64,000 bases of DNA from Rhodoferax sp. (GTDB taxonomy: Bacteria; Pseudomonadota; Gammaproteobacteria; Burkholderiales; Burkholderiaceae_C), in assembly GCF_018780565.1 (NCBI RefSeq), contig NZ_JADMJN010000003.1, positions 62,001-126,000 on the forward strand. Reading direction: 5' to 3'. A program made the translations under genes and the position numbers. This document shows positions 62,161 to 64,000 of the stretch, one piece after another. The stretch's first letter is position 1. Every line of letters begins with the position of its first letter. The notes under the pieces are model-generated. The model was not told where the DNA came from and did no database searches. It was given only the letters and a program-made list of their open reading frames with translations.

Positions 62161-64000
62161 ATGGACAGTGGCAATCTGGCGTTGATGGCATGGGGCTATG
62201 GCTTGGTGGGTCTGGCCTACACGGCTTTTGCTCTGCGCCTGCTGCAACTTGGCTACGCTGCCGCGCCGCGTGAACTGTCCAAAACGGCAGTGTTGACAGC
62301 CGTCACTGGAAGTGCCTTGTGGGGGTGGTTTGGGCTGGCACTTTTGCTGACAGCCAATTCTGTTTTTCTGACGCTTGGTACGTTTTCTGACCTGCTCAGA
62401 TACGCCTGCTGGTTTGTATTTCTGCTGGTCCTGCTGCGACCGAAGTCAGCCAAGACCTCGTCTGACGGTTTCGCGTGGATGGCTGCTGCCGCCCTTGCGT
62501 TGACAGTATTTGGTTTTCTCGCGCTTCTGTTCTCGGTCTTGGAGATCGGGTTTTGGGGGGACACCGCCCGCTTGATCCTGTTCAGCTCGATGGCGTTGCC
62601 GGTCTATGCATTGGTTTTGCTTGAGCAGGTTTTTCGCAATGCGACGGAGGACTCGCGCTGGAACATCAAGCCTCTGTGCCTGGGCTTGGCAGGCATGTAT
62701 TTTTTCGATCTGTATCTGTTTTCGCAGGCGGTCCTGTTCAATCGCCTTGATGGCGATGCGCTCAGCATCCGGGGGGGCGTACATGCCCTGATTGTTCCGT
62801 TGTTGCTGCTGTCCAGCACAAGGCGCAGCGACTGGATTTCCAAAATTCGCCTGTCGCCCAAAGCAGCGTTTCATTCGGCCACGCTGCTGATTGCCGGTGT
62901 GTACCTGATCTTCATATCCGGCGTGGGTTACTACGTGCGCTACTTTGGCGGTGAATGGGGGCGTGCGCTGCAACTTGGGCTCGTAGTTTTTGCCCTGATC
63001 CTGCTCATGGTTCTTGCGCTGTCTGGGTCGGTGCGTGCCAAACTCAGGGTGTTTTTGGGAAAGCATTTTTTCCGCTATCGCTACGATTACCGTGAGGAGT
63101 GGCTCCGGTTTACACGCACTCTGTCGTCCAGGAATTCACCACAGGAAATGGGGCAGCAAGTTGTTCGAGCGCTTGCCGAAATGCTGGAAAGCCCGGCGGG
63201 CGGCTTGTGGATGAAGTCCATTGGTGAGACGGCATTCAGTCAAACAGCGCGCTGGAATATGGCGCAAACCACCGTGAAAGAAGATGCCAATTCGCCGCTG
63301 TGTCAATTCATGCTGACCAGTGGCTGGGTGATCAATCTTGAAGAGTACCGTTCTTATTCCCGACGCTATGGGCAACTCAAGCTGCCGATCTGGCTGCAGG
63401 AATTGGCGCAGGCGTGGCTGGTCGTGCCTTTGATGGTCGGTGAGGAATTGATCGGCTTTGTTGTTCTGGCCAGTGCGCGTGCGCGCATGGATGTGAACTG
63501 GGAGGTTAATGACTTGCTTAAAACTGCAGGACAGCAGGCCGCCAGTTTTCTGGCCCAGATGCAGGCCACGGAAGCCTTGCTGGAGGTTCGCAAGTTTGAT
63601 GCATTCAATCGCATGTCTGCGTTCGTGGTGCATGACTTGAAAAACATCGTGACGCAGCTCTCGTTGATGATGAAAAATGCGAAGCGACTGGGGAGTAATC
63701 CCGAATTTCAGCAAGACATGTTGATGACGGTGGAGAATTCGCTGGACCGGATGCGGCAACTGATGCTTCAGCTTCGCGAGGGGGCTACGCCTCCAGGGGC
63801 GGCCTTTGGCGTGAACCTCGGCGCGATCATTCGCCGTATCGAGGCTGTTGCAACGGGGCGAGGCAGGACGCTGGAGGTTCAATTGCTGCAGGAGGTCGAT
63901 ACGCGCGGCCATGAAGAGCGACTGGAGCGGATCATTGGGCATGTTGTCCAGAACGCCTTCGATGCCACGGACATGGATGGGCGTGTCTGGCTCAGGCTTG
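62161..64000 (+). CDS. prsK: XrtA-system sensor histidine kinase PrsK, 5' part
   Basis: The frame is open from ATG 62161 to the window end (613 codons seen), so the ATPase domain is mostly outside. The N-terminal half has about eight hydrophobic helices, then RYRYDYREEWLRFTRTLS, a GAF-like region (about 330-470) and the H-box FVVHDLKNIVTQLSLMM with His491. This is the exosortase-associated kinase PrsK, which with the response regulator PrsR activates RpoN-dependent genes of PEP-CTERM systems. PrsR is expected just beyond the window. The signal sensed is unknown. Confidence 0.93.
   Translation, partial: MDSGNLALMAWGYGLVGLAYTAFALRLLQLGYAAAPRELSKTAVLTAVTGSALWGWFGLALLLTANSVFLTLGTFSDLLRYACWFVFLLVLLRPKSAKTSSDGFAWMAAAALALTVFGFLALLFSVLEIGFWGDTARLILFSSMALPVYALVLLEQVFRNATEDSRWNIKPLCLGLAGMYFFDLYLFSQAVLFNRLDGDALSIRGGVHALIVPLLLLSSTRRSDWISKIRLSPKAAFHSATLLIAGVYLIFISGVGYYVRYFGGEWGRALQLGLVVFALILLMVLALSGSVRAKLRVFLGKHFFRYRYDYREEWLRFTRTLSSRNSPQEMGQQVVRALAEMLESPAGGLWMKSIGETAFSQTARWNMAQTTVKEDANSPLCQFMLTSGWVINLEEYRSYSRRYGQLKLPIWLQELAQAWLVVPLMVGEELIGFVVLASARARMDVNWEVNDLLKTAGQQAASFLAQMQATEALLEVRKFDAFNRMSAFVVHDLKNIVTQLSLMMKNAKRLGSNPEFQQDMLMTVENSLDRMRQLMLQLREGATPPGAAFGVNLGAIIRRIEAVATGRGRTLEVQLLQEVDTRGHEERLERIIGHVVQNAFDATDMDGRVWLRL

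Overview
The window is a 64 kb slice of a proteobacterial chromosome. It most resembles a betaproteobacterium of the order Burkholderiales, probably Comamonadaceae. This rests on the tlyA-metF pair, the gene content and order of an exosortase A (XrtA)/PEP-CTERM exopolysaccharide locus, and protein style; no taxon search was possible. Nearly all of it is one extracellular polysaccharide and surface-protein sorting locus. I see no rRNA, tRNA, CRISPR array or insertion sequence.

Layout. Positions 1-1444 hold the 3' part of tlyA and metF, closed by a bidirectional terminator. Positions 1586-6195 hold a single PEP-CTERM protein, a VAO-type flavoprotein, a PilZ protein with a UDP-glucuronate 4-epimerase, and a low-molecular-weight tyrosine phosphatase. 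Positions 6388-27206 are the left arm of the XrtA core, all on the + strand: export lipoprotein, chain-length protein, tyrosine autokinase, outer-membrane barrel, ATPase, WecB, deacetylase, FemAB protein, glycosyltransferases, XrtA, UDP-sugar dehydrogenase, amidotransferase, O-antigen ligase-like protein and a second deacetylase. Positions 27236-49452 are an accessory cassette in mixed orientation. It has a second asparagine synthetase without its N-terminal Cys, a beta-helix protein, a flippase, glycosyltransferases, acyl- and methyltransferases, a HAD-UbiA fusion, membrane glycosyltransferases, a 2OG oxygenase and a Kdo set (KdsA, KdsD-type isomerase, WaaA-like transferase). Positions 49467-54164 (minus) and 54297-64000 (plus) are the right arm: two XrtA-associated hydrolases, an acyl carrier protein, an esterase-like and an acyltransferase gene, AMP ligase, PLP decarboxylase, rfbBDAC, the initiating sugar transferase, and the sensor kinase PrsK, which runs off the end.

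How it fits together. The initiating transferase loads the first sugar on the lipid carrier and the glycosyltransferases extend the unit. Likely donors are dTDP-rhamnose (rfbBDAC), N-acetyl-hexosaminuronic acid (WecB plus dehydrogenase), UDP-galacturonate (epimerase) and Kdo. The flippase, ligase-like polymerase, chain-length protein, kinase and outer-membrane parts polymerise and export it, and XrtA processes PEP-CTERM proteins.

Three intergenic sites share GGCAC-N6-TGC, the spacing of sigma-54 (-24/-12) promoters. They lie upstream of the PEP-CTERM gene, the PilZ gene and the HAD-UbiA operon, and the locus ends with PrsK, whose family works with PrsR and RpoN. The most original hypotheses are an ACP-tethered amino-acid decarboxylation module (AMP ligase + ACP + PLP decarboxylase) and a dedicated Kdo branch inside an XrtA polysaccharide locus.
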